A stretch of 64,000 nucleotides of DNA from Adiantum capillus-veneris (lineage: Eukaryota > Streptophyta > Polypodiopsida > Polypodiales > Pteridaceae): assembly GCA_014529385.2 (NCBI GenBank), contig CM043953.1, forward strand, positions 96,684,842 to 96,748,841, in the 5' to 3' direction. The translations under genes were made by a program, and so were the position numbers. Numbering within the stretch: the stretch's first letter is position 1; each line of letters opens with the position of its first letter. The notes under the pieces are model-generated. The model was not told where the DNA came from. It did not search any database and saw only the letters and a list, made by a program, of their open reading frames with translations. Positions 21,413-33,944 of the stretch are shown piece after piece.

Positions 21413-21630
21413 GAGCCGTTTTGTGACCTAGTAGACAGCAATTCACTCTTTTGATCATAACTTCTTTATCCGAACTCCGATTTGGGTGATCTATAGCCTC
21501 AATCGAAGATCATGAAGCCCTTTATGCATTGATGTAAAGAAAAAAAAAAGTTATAGATTGCATTTCTATAGCAGCATTCTGAAGTGAACAGGTTCTAAAA
21601 AGTTGACTCTCATCTCTTATTTTACATACA

Positions 21631-22583
21631 ATGTCTTTCGGCACTCACAAGGGTTCTTCTTCTTCTTCAATATGGTCCACAAAAATTGTAGAAAATGATC
21701 CAAAATCTCCTAAGTGTGGAGATAGCAACACAACCACTCAACCAATGACATCGAAAACCATGATCATGGCATACTTGGTATCATTGCAAGAGACCGGACA
21801 CAAACAAGGTGAAGACTTACGAGCACCTACAATGGAGCATGGCACGCTAAGGGTTCTTGTGGTTGAGAATGAGAATCTCAAGAGGACACTTGAGATGAAA
21901 ACAACACGTTTGATGTAGCTTGAAGAGGAAGTCAAGGAATGTAAATGCTCTCTTGTTGACTTGAATACTTTGACGGAGTGCATGAGCAAAGTAGAGCATG
22001 ACCATGTATTGAAAGAGGATAAATTTGACACCATGAGCCGGGATGTAAGCGATATAAAAAATGTATGCACAAACAAGACTTGGGTTGATGTATGTGGTAG
22101 CAATGTGGTCCTAATTTCTCCCTCATGCAAGCTATGGCTCAAACAAAAAATGTTGAGAATGTGGATGTGGAGGAGTTGAAGGAACGGGAGTGACGTTCCA
22201 AGAACATTGTTATTCGTGGAGTTCTTGAAGAGAAGTTAGAGACACCTCCTTCTCTTGCCATTGTTATTGAAGATTTCTTCAAAATCCACTTTGGCATGTC
22301 CGGAGTTATGGTCCATGGAGCACATAAAGTGGGTAACCAAGGAGCTCCTCGCTCGGGAGAATGGCCAATTTTATGCACCATGTCAAATGAGATCAAATGA
22401 AAGATTATCCTTGATAATAGTTGGATCTATTTTAAGAATACAAAATGTTTTGTATGTGAAAATCTCATTATTAAGCAACAAAATATGTGTTGCAAGGCAT
22501 ATGAGGAAAAGAATAAGAAAAACAAGGAGATCTCTCATGAAGCAAATGCGCCCAAGGAGGAGGCAAGTTCCTCGAGAAAATAG
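21631..22583 (+). pseudogene. LINE-2a ORF1 remnant: coiled coil plus RRM-like domain
   Basis: LINE ORF1 proteins coat the element RNA. The frame opens with ATG at 21631 and is Ser-rich. It then has a heptad-like stretch (VVENENLKRTLEMKT), a TAG at 21916-21918, and more coiled-coil sequence (LEEEVKECKCSLVDLN). After a frame change near 22140 and a TGA near 22191 it reads NIVIRGVLEEK, then VHGAHKVGNQG and LCTMSNEIK. That spacing is typical of the RRM-like domain of L1-type ORF1 proteins. It ends at TAG 22581-22583, about 40 bp before ORF2. At least three breaks make it non-functional. Confidence 0.7.
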
Positions 22584-22623
22584 GAATGTGCGACCAATGA
22601 GGTTGAGTTACAATTAAAATTTT

Positions 22624-25345
22624 CTTTTGGAATTTCAAAAGATACCCATGGAATGTGGGGGTTGGCATTGATGAACTAAAAAGAAAATCGGATGTGGTTC
22701 TCCTTGTGGAACTTGGGAGCATGATACACAAAGGACTAACGGCTACAATGTACATTCATTGATGTGGTTAAAGAATCTCAAGCAATGAAGAGGGCAAGGA
22801 TGGATAACATATATGGTTAAGGAAGGATTAGAAGATTTTGTATCAATTGTAAAAGATGACAGGTACAAACGTTATATATGGATGAAAATTATGATACAAA
22901 AAAGAGCAGCTATTTTTGTATCCGGTTGCTACATTCCTCATCATGATTCCCCCTTTTATGCTTGCATGGATAGAGATCATCCATTTTTTTCTTTAGAAGA
23001 GGACATTACTTATTTCAAAGGTGAAGGTGATGTTATTGTATTTGGGGATATGAATACTCACACAAAAACATTGCAACATGATACTCAACAATTTGATATG
23101 CCATACATTTCAAGGGAGTTGGAGGAAGTTCACTTGTATGATCGTACTTCAATGGATGAGAAAGAGTCGGATCACTATGGAAAGTTACTTTTACACATGT
23201 AATAGCACGGGTATGCTCATTGCCAATGGTGTATCTTTGTGGAGTGGAACCAATGGATTTACATACAAAAAACATAATGGGTATAGTATGATTGACTATA
23301 TGCTACTCTCTGAAGCCATCATGTATCGCATAAAGAGTTTTATGTTTGACAATGGACCCCAAAATCAGATCATTTGACCTTATGTATTGACCTTGCATGT
23401 GGAGAAGCAGCTAAGCATGATAGTCTCAACCAAAGGGAAGAGAAGTTATTACTATATATGGATTTCAAACGGACACCAGTGTACATTGAAATGGTTGAGA
23501 AAAAGTTATGGATGACAAAGCTTCAATGGGAAGCTTTCAAGAAAGTTATTTGTTCTTGTGTCGAAGAATGCTTTGCCATAAAGCATCTCTATAGTATCAA
23601 CAAAGATAGATCACACAAAAGGTGGTTTGATAAAGAATATCAAGATTCTCAAAAGTCCTTGATAAAGCTTGATGCAACTATGGACAAAGACAACTATCAA
23701 AGTCATTTGCATACATAAAAGGCATTGATTCAAAAGAAGAGAAAAAGATGGAAAGTAAAACAACAAATTTTTCAAGTTAAAAAAAAAAGACACGTGCATA
23801 TGGAAGATTTTGGAGAAACTTGAGGGACAAGCGAGTTACGAATCTTGGTAACTTGAGTCTTGTGAATAGGTACACACATTGTAGGCAATTATATGAGCAA
23901 CCAAATGCTGAAAAAATGTCATTTTATGGTTCACTCCCATGTATACCCTCTTTTTTTACTATTAAGGATGTATGCGATGGGCTTGAAAAGTTGGCCACTC
24001 GCAAAGAGGGAGATCTTCAAGGTATCAAGCCGGAGATGATCAAATGGACGAGAGATTTTACCCATGAGTGGATGTATGATATGTTAAACCTTGCACTTCA
24101 ACATGGTATGCCTTATGATTGGAGTACTGATTGTTTCAAGCCTTTTCATAAAGGAGGGGATGTAAAGAATGTAAACAACTACCAGAATATAATGATTGGG
24201 TCTCTTATGGCAAAGTTGTTTGGATGCATAATGGAGATGAAATTGAATGATTGGGCTGAAGCCTGAAGAGAATGACAAGCGTGCAAAAGGACAAGCGAGT
24301 TTTTGTCGATGCCATAGCACCATTGATCGTCTTTTCACTGTTTGTATTCTCATGGAGGAAAGTCGGTTGAAAGGCAAGCAATTGAATTGTTGTTTTGTGG
24401 ACTTTAAGAGAGTCTTTGATATGATTCCAGGTAACAATTTGTGGAGAAGGATGGAAGAACTCCAAGTGCCAAAGTGAGTTTATGCTTGCGGTTTCTCGAA
24501 TCTATGAGAAGGTGATGTGTCAATTACGCATGGAAAGAGGAATTTAAAAAAACAGTTGTAAGCACTATTGGGGTTAAGCAAGGATTTCCATTGTCACCAA
24601 CTCTCATAATCATGCTTTTGTTGTATGCGGATGATGTAGTGCTTCTAGTACACACTTTAGAAGATGCGCAAAAGCTTATGGTTGTCCCTGAGAACTTTTT
24701 CTTGCATAGTGGGCTGATTGTGAATGAATCCAAAACAAAGGTTATGCTTGTGAGAACCAACCATAAGGAGAAGCCATGCATTGTGTACAACAATGAGACA
24801 CTTGAAGTTGTTGAGAGATTTAAGTACCTTGGCCTTGAGGTTCCGTCCAATCACAAGCGGCATCAATGTGTTATGCATTGTTTGGAAGTGCGAAAGAGAG
24901 CATATTATGCATTTGAGAACATGTGTAATGCGGGAAACATCAAGTGTTGGATTCTCAAGAAGTACTTTTGTGATGCATTGGTAACACTGGTTCTTCTTTA
25001 TGGAGTTGAAGTGTGGGACAGGAGCATCTCAAAAACTACTTGGAAAGAGTTTGAGAATATCCAAAAGCGTTTTCATACAAACTTTCTCCAAGTTAATACA
25101 CAAACACCGTATATGCTCCTACTTCTTGAGTCGGGATCTCTTCCAATTGAGGTTATGGGTATGGAAAGGGTTGTGGAGTACATGATAAAGATGCATCAAA
25201 ACCCCTCACATTGACTTTCTACAATTGCATGGAAAGCAAGCAAAAAAGTTCAAAAGATGCATAAAAGCAAGATCTTGAGCACGGGATGGATTCAAGAAAT
25301 AAAGAAGTTGTTTGGGAGATGGGATGTTTTGAAATCCACTTATCA
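22624..25345 (+). pseudogene. LINE-2a ORF2 remnant: endonuclease and reverse transcriptase
   Basis: The endonuclease begins at about 22624 (FWNF, YPWNVGVGIDEL), close to the FWNCNG start in LINE-1. It continues in 22813-23202 with SGCYIPHHDSPFYA and VFGDMNTHTK, and after a frameshift near 23190 with STGMLIANGVSLW. Reverse transcriptase fingers are at 23820-24266 (GGDVKNVNNYQNI), the FVDFK motif is near 24400, YADD at about 24625 (LLLYADDVVLLVHT), and the thumb region runs to about 25214. The catalytic Asn of WNCNG is changed (WNFK). Multiple frameshifts separate the blocks. The C-terminal zinc motif is lost at the junction near 25345. Confidence 0.85.
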
Positions 25346-25861
25346 AAATTCCACAAATCAAGAAGGATAGTGGCTCATTGGCATTGCCAAGAGCATTCTC
25401 AAACTTGATTAGTAATTACAATGATTAGAGAGTGGGATTATTTTTTTTTAAAATGCTAATGCAATAGTGATTAATTGAGTGGTGATAGGCCTAGGTACAA
25501 AATCGTCAGCTCTGATACCACTTGTTGGAATTGGAGAGCGGAAGCATTCTCTACCCTATGTGTCACTAGTGAGCTAGGCTATGGTGGATGAAGCCATAAA
25601 CTCACCATGATGCTAGGGTTAGAGATTGAGATTTGGATTAGGATATTCCTATAGTAAGAGCATAGAGAGAGAGAGTATATACACAATGATGATATCTCAA
25701 AGTGCAATTGAATGATTAGAAAATAGCCTCTAATATAGGCTCAGTGCTTTACAATCATTGTCTACAGACGTTGCGCCCTTTTCCTTTTGGACCATGTCAT
25801 CATTTATCTTTCCTAGGTGGCTATAGGGATTTCCCATATGGAGCCACAAGTTGGGCTTACC
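25346..25861 (-). repeat. Copia LTR fragment with primer binding site inside LINE-2
   Basis: On the minus strand an LTR end (CCAATTCCAACA, + strand TGTTGGAATTGG starting at 25523) is followed by AG and the primer site TGGTATCAGAGC (25509-25520 on +). About 340 bp to the right, up to 25861, would be LTR; the bases to the left are leader. It shares only its end with the copia-1/2 LTRs, so it is another family. It separates LINE-2a from LINE-2b. Confidence 0.6.
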
Positions 25862-27478
25862 CTATCAATTGTTGTTTTGTGGAATTTAAGAAAGCCTTTC
25901 ACATGATTCCACGCAACAATTTGTAGAGAAGGATGGAAGAACTCCAATTACAAAGTGAGTTTATGCTTGTGGTTTCTCAAATCTATGAGAAGGTGATGTG
26001 TCAATTGCGCATGGGAAGAGGAATTTCAAAAAACATTGTAAGTACTATTGGGGTTAAACAAGGATGTCCGTTGTCACCAACTCTCTTTGATCTATGCATT
26101 GATCAATTGGAACAAATGATACTTTTATGTAAGAAGAAGGCATTGAAGAGGTCACTATTTTGCAATGAGGTAATCATGTTTTTGTTGTATGCGGATGATG
26201 TAGTGCTTTTAGTACACATGCGAGAAATATCAAATGTTCGGTTCTCAAGAAGTACCTTTTTGACACATTGGTGACTCCGGTTCTTCTTTATGGATTTGAA
26301 GTGTGAGACGAGAGCATCTCAAATTCTACTTGGAAAGATTTTAAGAATGTCCAAAAGTGTTTTCTTACAAACTTTATCTAAGTTAAGATACAAACACTAT
26401 ATATACTCCTACTTCTTGAGTTGGGATCTCCTCCAATTGAGGTTATGGGCATGGAAAGGATTGTGGATGTGTCAAATGTTGGGCTCTCAAAAAGTACCTT
26501 TTTGATACATTGATGACACCAATTTTTCTTTATGGAGTTGAAGTGTCGGACAGGAGTATCTCAAAGTCTACTTGGAAAGAGTTTGAGAATGTCCAAAAGA
26601 GTTTTCTTACAAACTTTCTCCAAGTTAAGACACAAACACCATATATGCTCCTACTTCTTGAATTGGGACCTCTTCCAACTGAGGTTATGGGCATGGAAAG
26701 GGTTGTGGAGTACATGATAAAGATGCGTCAAAACCCCTCACATCGACTTTCTACAATTTCATGGGAAGCAAGAAAAAAAGTTCAAATGACACATTTTGAA
26801 TGGATGCAAGACATAAAGAAGCGGTTTGGGAGATGGGATACATTACACTTTCTACATGATGCCTCAACAGACTCCCAAGTGAATGAAGCTTTTCTACAAC
26901 TCCAATGTATTACGGTTTTGGAGAAATTTGATGGGTCACGCTTCATATATTACACCACCCATACTAGCCCCAACTAAAAAACCATGTTCTTCGTTGAAAG
27001 AGGGAACTTTACTCACCCTTATACGCTTGAGCATATCCCCTTGTCAGCGATGCGTACTATCCCAGTCATTTGGCTTAGCTCCCACTCCCTTCGATGCAAG
27101 ACAAGGCATTGGGACAATGGAGAAGAGTCAAATCGATTGTGCAAATTATGCTCATTGCAAGTTCGAGAGTCTAAGTATCACAGACTACTAGAGTGCTCAG
27201 CTTTTGGTCACATTCAAACTCTCTTCCCTCACATTTCCAGCCATGGCTTAGACCTACACACTTTCCTCTCCCAACCACATTGTGCGCTCTCCATTGTGAC
27301 TCTCATCACCAAAATTTTGGAGCATTTAGAACCACTCATCAGCCACACACATAAAGCATCTAGAACCACTCATCAGCAACACATATACAGCATTTAGAAC
27401 CACTCATCAGCCACACACATACAGCATCACATGTAACTTTGATCCCATAGGTCATATTTGACCTTCAAGGACAATAAT

Positions 27479-27482
<4 letters not shown>
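25862..27482 (+). mobile_element. LINE-2b: 3' half of a LINE with internal duplication
   Basis: The copy starts in the middle of reverse transcriptase (NCCFVEFKKAFHMIPR). It repeats sequence already present in LINE-2a (IGVKQGCPLSPTLFDL, then FLLYADDVVLLVHM at about 26180). A segment of about 242 bp (from about 26230) is then repeated in diverged form (from about 26472), both copies reading KKYLFDTL and LLLLE. It goes on through the C-terminal region with the zinc motif (LCSLQVRESKYHRLLEC, about 27140) and ends in the conserved hairpin and a (TC)n tail. Stops and frameshifts are frequent. Confidence 0.85.
27449..27464 (+). other. 3'-terminal hairpin of LINE-2b
   Basis: AGGTCA-TATT-TGACCT is identical on the LINE strand to that of LINE-1. 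It lies 18 bases before the (TC)n tail. Confidence 0.85.

Positions 27483-27547
<65 letters not shown>
27483..27547 (+). repeat. (TC)n tail of LINE-2b
   Basis: About 65 bp of pure TC directly follow AATAATAAAA at the LINE end. No poly(A) tail is present. Confidence 0.95.
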
Positions 27548-27548
<1 letters not shown>

Positions 27549-29935
27549 GCTTAGCTTTATTTCTAGTAAGAGATGGCATGTGAAAGCGTGTCTTTTAGTA
27601 AGCATGATCAAGTGGTGCTTCTAAGCAAGGGAAAAGAAGTTGGAAAAAGAACTATGATGCAATCTCTACTCCACAAAAAGCTCCATGGAAGAGATTTGCC
27701 TAGAGGCACATTAGGGAGAGCCATTACATTGGCATCAACCCATGACTAAAGTTGCCACATGCACCATCGATCGATCATGGTGTGTATTCGAATGTTAGGC
27801 GTAGCAATGGGCACCGTTGTGGCCTAAGCGATGAGTTTCTTGGTAAGGAGAACTCTAAATTTAATTTCCTTATATATTCTCTCCCAACTAGCAGCCAATG
27901 TTTTGTGTCCATGCAAAAGAACAAGGTATCAAACTGACTGGAGAAAGGTTCCGTGTCTGTTGCTCCACAAGCCATTGGTGCAGCATCCTGGTGGTCCGCA
28001 AAAACTACACATCTCAAGACCTCCTACAAAGGCAGTTAGAGAAGAGGTAAGCCACAAGAAAATTGTGGTCAAAACACTCATGAAATTAATAGTTGTTTGC
28101 TAATAAACCAAGCTAATAATTGTTCGTGATAAGTTGACAGCTTTAATAAAAGGAATTACAGATGTAGAAAAGTGAATTTATTGAAAGGGTAATACGAGCA
28201 ATGAAAGACGATGATCCTAGCTAGGAGAACCTAAAGAAAAGGTGAGAATCGTTATAAAAAAGTTCGTAACTAGCACAAGGCAAGCAATCAACCCAGTGAA
28301 AGGAGAAGTGGAGAAGTTGATGAGGCCATTTCCAAGGGGAATACATAATTCAAGCTACCGGAACCATCAAAGAAGTAGGTTCCTAATCCAAACAAATCGA
28401 GTGGAGAAGATGGCCAAGGAGAGCACCAGAGATGAAGATCGCAATCTCTTTGATATTACAGAGAATTCCACACTAAATGGGATTTTCTCAATGACACTTT
28501 GCATCCCTTAGAGGTTGATAATAGTTTCATCTAACACTCATGAAGCAATCTACATGAAGACAATCTTTTTTGTCATGGTAATGCAGGTCATTCGCAAGGT
28601 ACCGCTGTCACACTGGTGCCATTATGCTACTTGTTATTGTATCTAGTTGTATGGCCAATGCTTAATCGCGTCAACAATCTAGCACTGGAAGTCTCTAAAA
28701 ATGGGTATGTTCCACATCATTCCAAGTTTAGGCTCTCCTTAAATACTCTAGACCTCAGTGGAAGTAAGTGATGATATTGAGAAAACCTAAGATCCAATTT
28801 GGATGTAACTAAATGAGAAATTTGAAAAACAATTCCGAAAATTATGGTAGACAAATGTGTAATGAAAAATGTTGTTCACATGGATGGGAACCACTAACTT
28901 AGGGCATGTAACGCAAAAATTGATATAGGTACACCATATTATTTTACTCTTGTTGCTCACTCTATGTTAAGTAAAAAAGAATTTTGTGAAACGATGTTAG
29001 GTGATTTGCATAGCATCTCACAAAGAGGACCCCAAGTACCATTGCTATATGAAGGCCTACATGGTTGAGGTCACTAAGGAGAATGAGGGGAAGTTCTCAC
29101 TGTGGTGGCATGCTTGAATCGGTAAGCGTAGCTATACTTAACAAGAGGACTACATCATAATTACCACTTCTTAGTTTTCTTATGATATACATGTTTTTCG
29201 ACACATGATTAATGACAAAGGTTATGTGAAAACCTCCTTCATAGACATGCTATGCATGCTTAGAGCAATGGGCACGGCCAACATGGATGTATTACTCAAG
29301 GGTTTGGAGGTTGAAGTGCAGGGTGGTTGTAACGAGAACTAGATGCCAAAATTAATAGGTGGGGAGGGTTACGCAGGCATTGGTACAAAATGCCTCTTAT
29401 CGTGCTATCTCAACTACTATATCCGATGAGTTTTATCGACCTATCTTACCTTTAGTATGAGCACATAGTAGATCTAACAATGAATAAATCAATTTCATGA
29501 CGCGGACAAAGTACACAACGGCATTGCAATCTATGATATATAAGTGACATGAGCTCACCACCCAATAATGCACCACATTCTATACAACAGATAAGAAAAG
29601 CTAAAAAGACACGCAATGGGCAGCTACAATTGCAGATCTTGACTTAGGAGAAGAGTAGTGGAGGTAATTCCAAAAGGGACTAGGTTTAAAGGGAGTTATG
29701 TTTGCATTCACATGCTGATCTAAATTTTGTAACATGTGTTTCTAGCTTGCTTTTGGAGTAGGAAACCAAAATGGTTGACAAATGATCGAATATATAGTTT
29801 TGTATGTGCCGAACTACCAAACAAACGTCGTAGCAACGTGTTGAGGGCCTTGGTTAGCGATGTGAGATCTATGCGGAAGATTCCCAAGAATTAGATATAG
29901 GGAGCTGAAGGAGGAGATGGAGGAAGGGAGGGCGG
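27548..29935. other. Gene-poor stretch
   Basis: No supported gene is seen. A weak coding-like string on + near 29210-29330 (KGYVKTSFIDMLCMLRAMG) is followed by stops and is not recognised. Confidence 0.5.
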
Positions 29936-30716
29936 CTAGAGAAGGAGATGGAGGGAGGAGGTGGAGGAGGAGCAAGGGAAGAGGAGGATCAGTAAATCAT
30001 CCACGTAGAGAACCACAATGAGAAGTACATCACCCTCATGCTTTACATAGAATGTGTTTTCTATTGATCTGTTACAAAAGTTTCGTTTGACTAAATGAGT
30101 GTCAGCCTTCTTATACCAAGCAAGGGGAGATTGCTTCAGCCCATACAAAGATTTCTTACATTTGCACACTTTATCTTCCTGCCCTTTAATGATAAAAACG
30201 TACTACGTTACATAAACTTTTGCAAATATGTCACCATTCAAGAAAGCAGTAACAATATATGATTGATGTACATCCCAACCAAAATAAGCTGCCAATGCAC
30301 ATAGAAAATATATAGTAGACATACGAAAAGTGGGAGAAAAAGTTTCTTCATAATCTATGTCTTTTTGTTGTGCATAACCCTCTGCAATAAGTCGAGCCTT
30401 ATAGCGGTCAATCTCACCATCCGGATTGCGTTTCAACTTGTAAACCCACTTCGTACCAATGGTCTTTTTTCCAAGAGGCAAATCACATAAAGTCCATGTG
30501 TCATTTTCTATAAAGTGCTTCATATTCGGATTGCATGGCAGCCATCCAGTTTTTTGAATTATGTGCTTCATTTAAAGACAGAGGTTGCTCAGCATCACAT
30601 AAACTAGACACAGCCAAGGCATAACAATCTGATGCATAAGATGCACGGCGAGAACCTAAAGGAGTATGACTAGACAAAGGTGCAATCAATTTACTATCAC
30701 GCAAAGTATGCACCAA
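29936..30716 (-). pseudogene. copia-2 reverse transcriptase fragment
   Basis: Minus-strand frames 30571-30203 and 30169-29936 carry DTWTLCDLPLGKKTIGTKWV, EGYAQQKDIDYEETFSP, TAFLNGDIFAKVYVT, KSLYGLKQSPLAWYKK and the catalytic LYVDDLLIL. A frame break near 30190 divides them. The last residues before truncation are low-complexity (Ser/Leu) and come from the GGA-rich flank, not from the element. Thumb and RNase H are absent. Confidence 0.85.
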
Positions 30717-32255
30717 CTAAGTTGCATTTATATGCCAGTATAACAAAAATTGTACGTATATCTTGATATTATACACTGTATACCCATATTATACGCGTAT
30801 CTCCGAATAAACACTATTTCGATCAAAATATATTTCAATCAAAATGTGCACGGGTCGAGGGAGGGTTTTGATCATTCTCGAGTGTCATCTCCATGTCCCT
30901 AGCCATAGATGGAGCCATCATTTTGGGACCTCCCTTTTTGTTTCCCTCAACATGTACTCTCTTTGCCCTGAGCGCCCACTCGGGAAATTTTGCTTCAATA
31001 CCTCTTGGGGGGTTTTTGCAAGATGTCATGTTTCAACTTTCCACGAATTTTGAACATGTATTCTTTTATCTTGTGAGCCTTTCCACTAAAATTATGGCCG
31101 CAGGTCTTACACCTCAACTTTCATGTAGTCTTTCCATTGACCAATTCATCTACGTAGTTCCACTCATATCCTTTCACCATCTTCTTAAATTTTGCAAACT
31201 CATACAAGACTAATTACTAAATACACATCTAAAATCGAACTCTAATACCATTTACATTACTTTATTCGTTAACCTTTTTTTTTTTAACATAAATTTTCAA
31301 CCTCTTTAAATTATAAATACAAAACATAAAAAAAAATTCAAGTATGAGCTTTCACTCTATACCTGAATCATGATAAATAAATCGCTTAATCTATCTCAAT
31401 AACTTCCAAGTGTGAGAACTCTACACAAAGCAAGATATCTTTAAAAAACCTACTTAAATTACCTCCAAGTGTGAGTGTAACTCAACACGTGACAAGCAAT
31501 CAAAATTCACTACTTATCTAAATCTCTTCTAGGTGTGAGAATACCTCTAAACAAATCAAGAGATTATTATTTAATCTACCTAAATTGTGTGTAGTGTGAG
31601 TATTACTTTACACATGACATACAATCATTAGATAAATCTAATCTAAGTTAGTTCCAGGTGTGAACATAGTTCAACACACAACAAGTAACTCCTAACTTTA
31701 ACTATTTAACTTAAGTTACCTCTAAGTGTGGAATAACTGCTAACTTTAAATATCTTAAATCACTTCCAAGTATGAGTTTCTTCTACACAAGGCAAGTAAT
31801 CACTAACTACTTTACTTAATTTACCTCTCAGTGTAAGATATACTTCACACAGAGCAGATAAAGACTAAACTCAAAATTCCAAAGCTTTAAAAAAACTACA
31901 TTTAACTAATTTAACTTTTTATCCTAAGCTCTAAATTTTTACTAAAAAAATTACTTAACTAAATTCAAAATGGTTTTTTTATATTTTTTGATGTTGTACT
32001 TTTCTCACCTAATAAATGAGAAAAGGGAGAAGAGAGATCAATAGAATGAGGAAAACAGTCTGTTTCCATGGTATATATATGGCTATATTTCAATCGAAAT
32101 AATATTTCGATTGAAATTCTAAGAAATTATACAATACGGTGTTTTTGCTGATGTGGCACCGTATAATACGATCGAATATAGATAGGTGTCGTATACTACA
32201 CATGTTTAAAGCGTATTATACACCGTATAATGTACAATGCAACTTAGTGCACCAG
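30709..32255. mobile_element. hAT-like non-autonomous transposon with 8-bp target duplication (hAT-N1)
   Basis: The insertion 30717-32247 (1531 bp) interrupts copia-2 between integrase (ending MPKWLVH) and reverse transcriptase. Its ends are inverted: CTAAGTTGCATT on the left and AATGCAACTTAG on the right. The 8-bp flanks are TGCACCAA (30709-30716) and TGCACCAG (32248-32255), seven of eight identical. The equivalent copia-1 stretch is uninterrupted. Subterminal regions contain repeated TATAC/CGTAT motifs. The interior is AT-rich, with a degenerate tandem repeat and no transposase. Eight-base duplications are typical of hAT elements. Confidence 0.8.
31385..31865 (+). repeat. Degenerate minisatellite inside hAT-N1
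   Basis: About eight copies of a 60-65 bp unit with a core like ACTTCCAAGTGTGAG followed by CTCAACACA-GACAAGCAATC. Cores lie near 31403, 31462, 31525, 31588, 31651, 31718, 31762 and 31822. Units differ by many substitutions. Confidence 0.75.
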
Positions 32256-32925
32256 CCATTTAGGCATACCTCTAGCCTGCTCATTCTCAACCCTTTCCTC
32301 ATCAAGTGCATCATATACATCTGCATCAGTAATAGGCTGACCTGTAACATTTTCAGCACCCCCCATAGGTTGTGCATTTTCCTCATTGGAATTTTCATTC
32401 AAACTTCCACCACTGAAAAGAGGCAACAAAGTGTCATAAATGTCATGTGAGCTTACATTACTATCTCTTGAACATGACAACAAGGGCTGAATAGAATCTT
32501 CCACAAACACAACATCCCATGAGACCACATAAACTTTGTTTACGGACGATACAACCTGTAACCTTTGCTTGCAGCACTATAACCAACAAAAATGCATTTG
32601 ACAGCCTTATCATCCACTTTTTTGCGTTGCGTTTGTGGCGCCAAAGCATATGCCAAACATCCAAAAACACATATGTGCTCAATAGAAGCTTTCTATCATG
32701 GCATGCTTCATAGGGATTCATAGACTGCAAAGCTTCCGTGGGACACCTATTAAGTACATAAGTGGCACACGTGATGGCCTCAAGCCAAAACAAGTGGGGA
32801 AAAGCTTGACTTTTGACCATGCATCGTGCCATTTCCATAAGTGACTTGTTTTTCCTCTCAGCAATCCCATTCTGTTGAGGCCTATAAGGAACTGTACATT
32901 GGTGTTTTATCCTACCACTAGCCAA
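32248..32925 (-). pseudogene. copia-2 integrase fragment
   Basis: Minus-strand 32925-32461 reads the end of the integrase core (HQCTVPYRPQQNGIAERKN, ARCMVKSQAFPHLFWLEA, TYVLNRCPTEALQSMNPYEA). A frame change near 32680 leads into the C-terminal segment, which has stops. 32528-32248 continues with MVSWDVVFVEDSIQPLLS and ends at MPKWLVH next to hAT-N1. The zinc-binding N-terminus, protease and most of the catalytic core are missing because gag is fused directly to this part. Confidence 0.8.
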
Positions 32926-33000
32926 AAATGCATTAAATTCATGAGACCATCTTTTCTTTGAGCATCAATAAAGGCATGTTCAACTGCACGCTGGCTAGTC

Positions 33001-33659
33001 CTATTTTTTTCTGAAAAGTGACTCTTGTAACAGCAATGTGCATAATGCATCAAACTTTACAACTTCTGGATTTCCTTGGGTCATAAGTCTCCAAGTACTA
33101 GCAAAAGTGTGGCAAAGCATCAAGAACAGTTTGCACAAGAGAACTGTCAAAAATGACTTTGCCTGTAGAAATGAGTTGCTCATTGATATCCTTGACACCA
33201 AGAAGGAAAGTGTCCATATCATCTTCCTCATGCATAATCTTCGACTCCAGCTCTTTACGCAACAATGCAATTTTTGCCTCATTGCGACTTGCATAAAGAC
33301 CAGCCAGAATATCCCAAGCTTGTTCTGCAGAATCTGTTGATCGTATGTGAGGACTAATAGTGCGCTTCACAGACAACACAATCAATGCATGAGCCTGCAC
33401 AACTTTTACATCCCAACGAGCTTCTTCAGTCGTAGGCAAAACAACTCTAGCATCAACAATCCTACCACCAAAACCTGCAACATCCTCAAACGCCTACATC
33501 CTCAGAACCAGTACGTACATCAATGCCCTACACAATATTCCAAATGCCCTTTGACACAAGGACGTGTTGCATCATGTAATTCCACGTAGGGTTATTGTCC
33601 CCATCCAATCTATCCTCAGTAGCAAACATCTTGAACACCTCTGTGTTGTCGTCAGCCAT
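33001..33659 (-). pseudogene. copia-2 gag remnant
   Basis: The minus-strand ATG at 33659 gives MADDNTEVFKMFATEDRLDG, close to copia-1 gag. The line continues with YMMQHVLVSKGIWNIV, a frame break near 33500, then AQAHALIVLSVKRTISPHI and WDILAGLYASRNEAK in 33439-33098. A final frame ends FDALCTLLLQESLFRKK at 33001. The zinc knuckle is lost by the deletion that joins gag to integrase. The stretch 33660-33930 is the leader. Confidence 0.85.
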
Positions 33660-33944
33660 GTCGAATATTGCACCTGATGTGAAAATTACCCGAAAAGAGG
33701 AGAAACAAAGCGGGAACAACACGCCCTATATAGCACAAACTGTAGAAGACTGTAAGGGACGTGTTATGCTGAACGACACTGACAGAATTTCTGCTTGTAA
33801 TGAAAACATAGGTCGAAATGAGTCCGAATTTGTCAACTTGCTAACGCTCGCCAAAGCTCACAGAAATCGGAGAAAGTGAGCACGCGTTTGCTGCAGCTGT
33901 TGGCGACCAAGCCCGGGAGGACGCAACCTGCTCTGACACCAATT

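Larger units (their letters stand above)
21412..25345 (+). mobile_element. LINE-2a: LINE with 5' end, ORF1 and most of ORF2
   Basis: After the (CT)n tract come a leader of about 220 bp, ORF1 (21631-22583) and ORF2 (22624 onward), which breaks off near 25345. Protein-level similarity to LINE-1 on the opposite strand is high throughout the endonuclease and reverse transcriptase. The two copies stand head to head, about 1.1 kb apart. Confidence 0.85.

Noticed and set aside
28980-29400. Possible gene remnant on + (KGYVKTSFIDMLCMLRAMG)
   Set aside because: Short, flanked by stops and not recognised. Kept only as a note.
31385-31865. CRISPR-like array
   Set aside because: The repeats are degenerate and the whole unit repeats, with no unique spacers. 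It is a minisatellite in a plant transposon.
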